A DNA stretch of 64,000 bases, from contig NZ_CP104582.1 in NCBI RefSeq assembly GCF_029814935.1, forward strand, positions 2,356,001 to 2,420,000, given 5' to 3'. Under the pieces are notes generated by a model, which was given only the letters and a program-made list of their open reading frames with translations, had not been told where the DNA came from and ran no database searches. Both the position numbers and the translations under genes were made by a program. This DNA is from Pseudomonas sp. GD03919 (lineage in GTDB: Bacteria > Pseudomonadota > Gammaproteobacteria > Pseudomonadales > Pseudomonadaceae). Positions 62,100 to 64,000 of the stretch are shown here, in pieces. The first letter of the stretch is position 1; each line of letters begins with the position of its first letter.

Positions 62100-64000
62100 C
62101 TATATCTCCTGTGGTGCGCGAACCTTCTGTGTACGCTGCCTTCGCATCAGCCAGTAGGCGGCCGGCAAAACCAGCATGGACATCAGCGGCGCGGTAATCA
62201 TGCCGCCGACCATCGGCGCGGCGATGCGCTTCATCACTTCGGAACCGGCACCGCCGCCCCAGAGGATCGGCAGCAGGCCGGCGATGATCACGGCCACCGT
62301 CATCACCTTAGGCCTCACGCGCAGCACCGCGCCCTCACGAATGGCCTCAAGCAGGGCCGGATCACCGCTGCGTCCAGAGTCCAGCCGAGCATGCCAGGCG
62401 TTCCTCAGATACAAGAGCATGATCACCCCGAACTCGGCTGAGACGCCGGCCAGGGCAATGAAGCCGACCCCAGTGGCCACCGACAAGTTGAAGCCGAACC
62501 AATAGAGCAGCCAGATGCCCCCCGACAGGGCGAAGGGCAGGGTGGCCATGATCAGCAGGGCCTCGCTGAAGCGGCTGAAGGTCAGGTAGAGCAGCACGAA
62601 GATAATCAACAAGGTCGCCGGCACCACCCAGGACAACCGCGCATTGGCGCGCTCCAGGTACTCGAACTGACCGGAGTAAGAAACGGTCATGCCAGCGTCG
62701 AGTCTTACCCGCTCAGCTACGCGTTGCTGCAGCTCACGCACGGTCGATGCCAGGTCGCGCCCACGGACATCGACATAGACCCAGCCGGACAGGCGCCCGT
62801 TCTCGCTGCGCAGCATCGGTGGCCCTTCGGTCAGGCTAACCTGGGCGACGGTGCCCAAGGTGATCTGCTGGCCGGCAGGGGTGAGGATCGGCATACGCCT
62901 TAGCGCCTGGGGACTGTCCCGCCACTCCTTGGGATAGCGCAGGTTAATCGGAAAGCGGGCCAATCCTTCGACCGTCTCGCCGATATTGCTGCCGCCAATG
63001 GCACCCGATACCACCGCTTGTACGTCGGCAATGCTCAGGCCGTAGCGTGCCGCGACCAGGCGATCGATCTGGATATCCACATAGCGTCCGCCGGTGAGGC
63101 GCTCTGCCAGCGCTGAGCTCACCCCAGGTACATCTTTGGCCACCACCTCGATATCGCGAGTAATGCGCTCGATATCGACCAGGGAGGTTCCGGAGACCTT
63201 CACGCCGATGGGGCTCTTGATCCCCGTGGCCAGCATGTCGATGCGGTTGCGAATTGGCGGCACCCAGATGTTGGACAGCCCTGGGACTTTCACCGCACGA
63301 TCCAGCTCCTCAATCAGCTTCTCCGGCGTCATACCCGCGCGCCATTGCTCGCGCGGCTTGAACTGCACGGTGGTCTCGAACATTTCCAGCGGCGCCGGGT
63401 CGGTGGCTGTCTCCGCTCGCCCGGCTTTGCCGAATACCCGGGCCACCTCCGGCACCGTGAGGATCATGCGGTTGGTTTGCTGCAGCAGCTGGGTTGCCTT
63501 GCTCGCCGGCAAGCCGGGCAGGGCCGAAGGCATGTACAACAGATCGCCTTCGTCCATGGGCGGCAGGAACTCTCCTCCGAGTCTGCTGAGGGGCCACAGA
63601 CTGGACACAAAGACCAGCACGGCCAGCGCCAAGGTCACCTTGGGCCAGGCCAGCACCCACTCCAGCACCGGCCGGTATGCGCCGATCAGCCAGCGGTTCA
63701 AGGGGTTTTGCTGTTCGCTGGGGATATGCCCACGAATCCAGTAGCCCATCAGCACCGGTACCAGGGTGACCGAGAGGCCGGCGGCGGCGGCCATGGCATA
63801 GGTCTTGGTGAAGGCCAGAGGGCCGAACAGGCGCCCTTCCTGGGCCTCCAGGGTAAATACCGGGAGGAACGATAGGGTGATGATCAGCAGGCTGAAGAAG
63901 AGTGCCGGTCCGACTTCGGCTGCGGCTTCGCCGATCACTCGCCAGTGCGCCTCGCCTTGGAGCCGCTCATTGGGGTGCCGAGCCTTCCAGGCCTCGATGT
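62100..64000 (-). CDS. cusA: Heavy-metal RND efflux pump CusA/CzcA, C-terminal part (5' end beyond window)
   Basis: At least 633 codons are visible; the family has about 1,045. The frame runs to the window edge ([20 protein letters not shown]). It shows the HME-RND features: TM helix [20 protein letters not shown], the large periplasmic loop with [20 protein letters not shown] and [10 protein letters not shown], and late helices with [16 protein letters not shown]. The island suggests a Cu/Ag pump (CusA), but Zn/Co/Cd cannot be excluded. The cusB, cusC and regulatory genes must lie outside. Confidence 0.92.
   Translation of the reverse strand, partial: IEAWKARHPNERLQGEAHWRVIGEAAAEVGPALFFSLLIITLSFLPVFTLEAQEGRLFGPLAFTKTYAMAAAAGLSVTLVPVLMGYWIRGHIPSEQQNPLNRWLIGAYRPVLEWVLAWPKVTLALAVLVFVSSLWPLSRLGGEFLPPMDEGDLLYMPSALPGLPASKATQLLQQTNRMILTVPEVARVFGKAGRAETATDPAPLEMFETTVQFKPREQWRAGMTPEKLIEELDRAVKVPGLSNIWVPPIRNRIDMLATGIKSPIGVKVSGTSLVDIERITRDIEVVAKDVPGVSSALAERLTGGRYVDIQIDRLVAARYGLSIADVQAVVSGAIGGSNIGETVEGLARFPINLRYPKEWRDSPQALRRMPILTPAGQQITLGTVAQVSLTEGPPMLRSENGRLSGWVYVDVRGRDLASTVRELQQRVAERVRLDAGMTVSYSGQFEYLERANARLSWVVPATLLIIFVLLYLTFSRFSEALLIMATLPFALSGGIWLLYWFGFNLSVATGVGFIALAGVSAEFGVIMLLYLRNAWHARLDSGRSGDPALLEAIREGAVLRVRPKVMTVAVIIAGLLPILWGGGAGSEVMKRIAAPMVGGMITAPLMSMLVLPAAYWLMRRQRTQKVRAPQEI

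Overview
The window is high-GC Pseudomonas chromosome. Gene content and order, such as cmaX-crfX-cmpX-sigX-oprF-cobA-nitrate reductase-nirD-nirB-kinase-nitrate transporter, match the core Pseudomonas layout. A P. mendocina/oleovorans-type species is my inference; no rRNA or species marker is present.

Region 1 (1-12.2 kb, core): the 3' end of acnD with prpF (2-methylcitrate cycle), divergent ppsR and ppsA, an alpha/beta hydrolase, an RraA-like protein, and the envelope-stress block cmaX-crfX-cmpX-sigX-oprF. Region 2 (12.2-27.4 kb, all on the minus strand): a nitrate/nitrite assimilation regulon (cobA, nitrate reductase, nirD, nirB, a PP2C/kinase fusion, an NNP nitrate transporter, a nitrate ABC transporter). 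Three units share one 5' architecture: a sigma-54 promoter, an ANTAR-type hairpin with a hexaloop, then an intrinsic terminator. This predicts NtrC activation plus NasT-type antitermination. A PL7 alginate-lyase-like gene between them is frameshifted inside a perfect 17-bp palindrome.

Region 3 (27.5-44 kb, mixed): small conserved genes, a crotonase, tRNA-Ser(GGA) carrying a decayed ~3-kb island (integrase pseudogene, IS remnants, intact mqsRA, diverged right att), then earP-efp, a LysR regulator, a TSUP permease, a deletion scar joining LysR and DMT remnants, class II DAHP synthase, a graveyard of type I restriction genes with a 140-bp MITE, and a PAS-GGDEF cyclase.

Region 4 (42.4-64 kb, accessory): a copper-resistance island. 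It holds copR/copS, two cupredoxins, a DUF2933 protein, a CopA-type P1B ATPase split by an IS5-family element, copZ with a CueR-type promoter, a bufferin-type RiPP operon (DUF2282 precursor, DUF692 enzyme, DUF2063 partner and an unrecognised fourth gene), PtrA-like small proteins, the multicopper oxidase copA, a Met/His-rich protein, copB, a His-tailed cytochrome c, a DUF411 protein, an OprD-family porin split by an IS66 element, and the 3' part of a cusA/czcA RND pump. Seven copies of a 15-bp motif, TKAC-N5-TGTART, stand 60-170 bp upstream of these genes and look like one CopR regulon. The most notable system is the copper-box-associated bufferin operon inside this Pseudomonas island.
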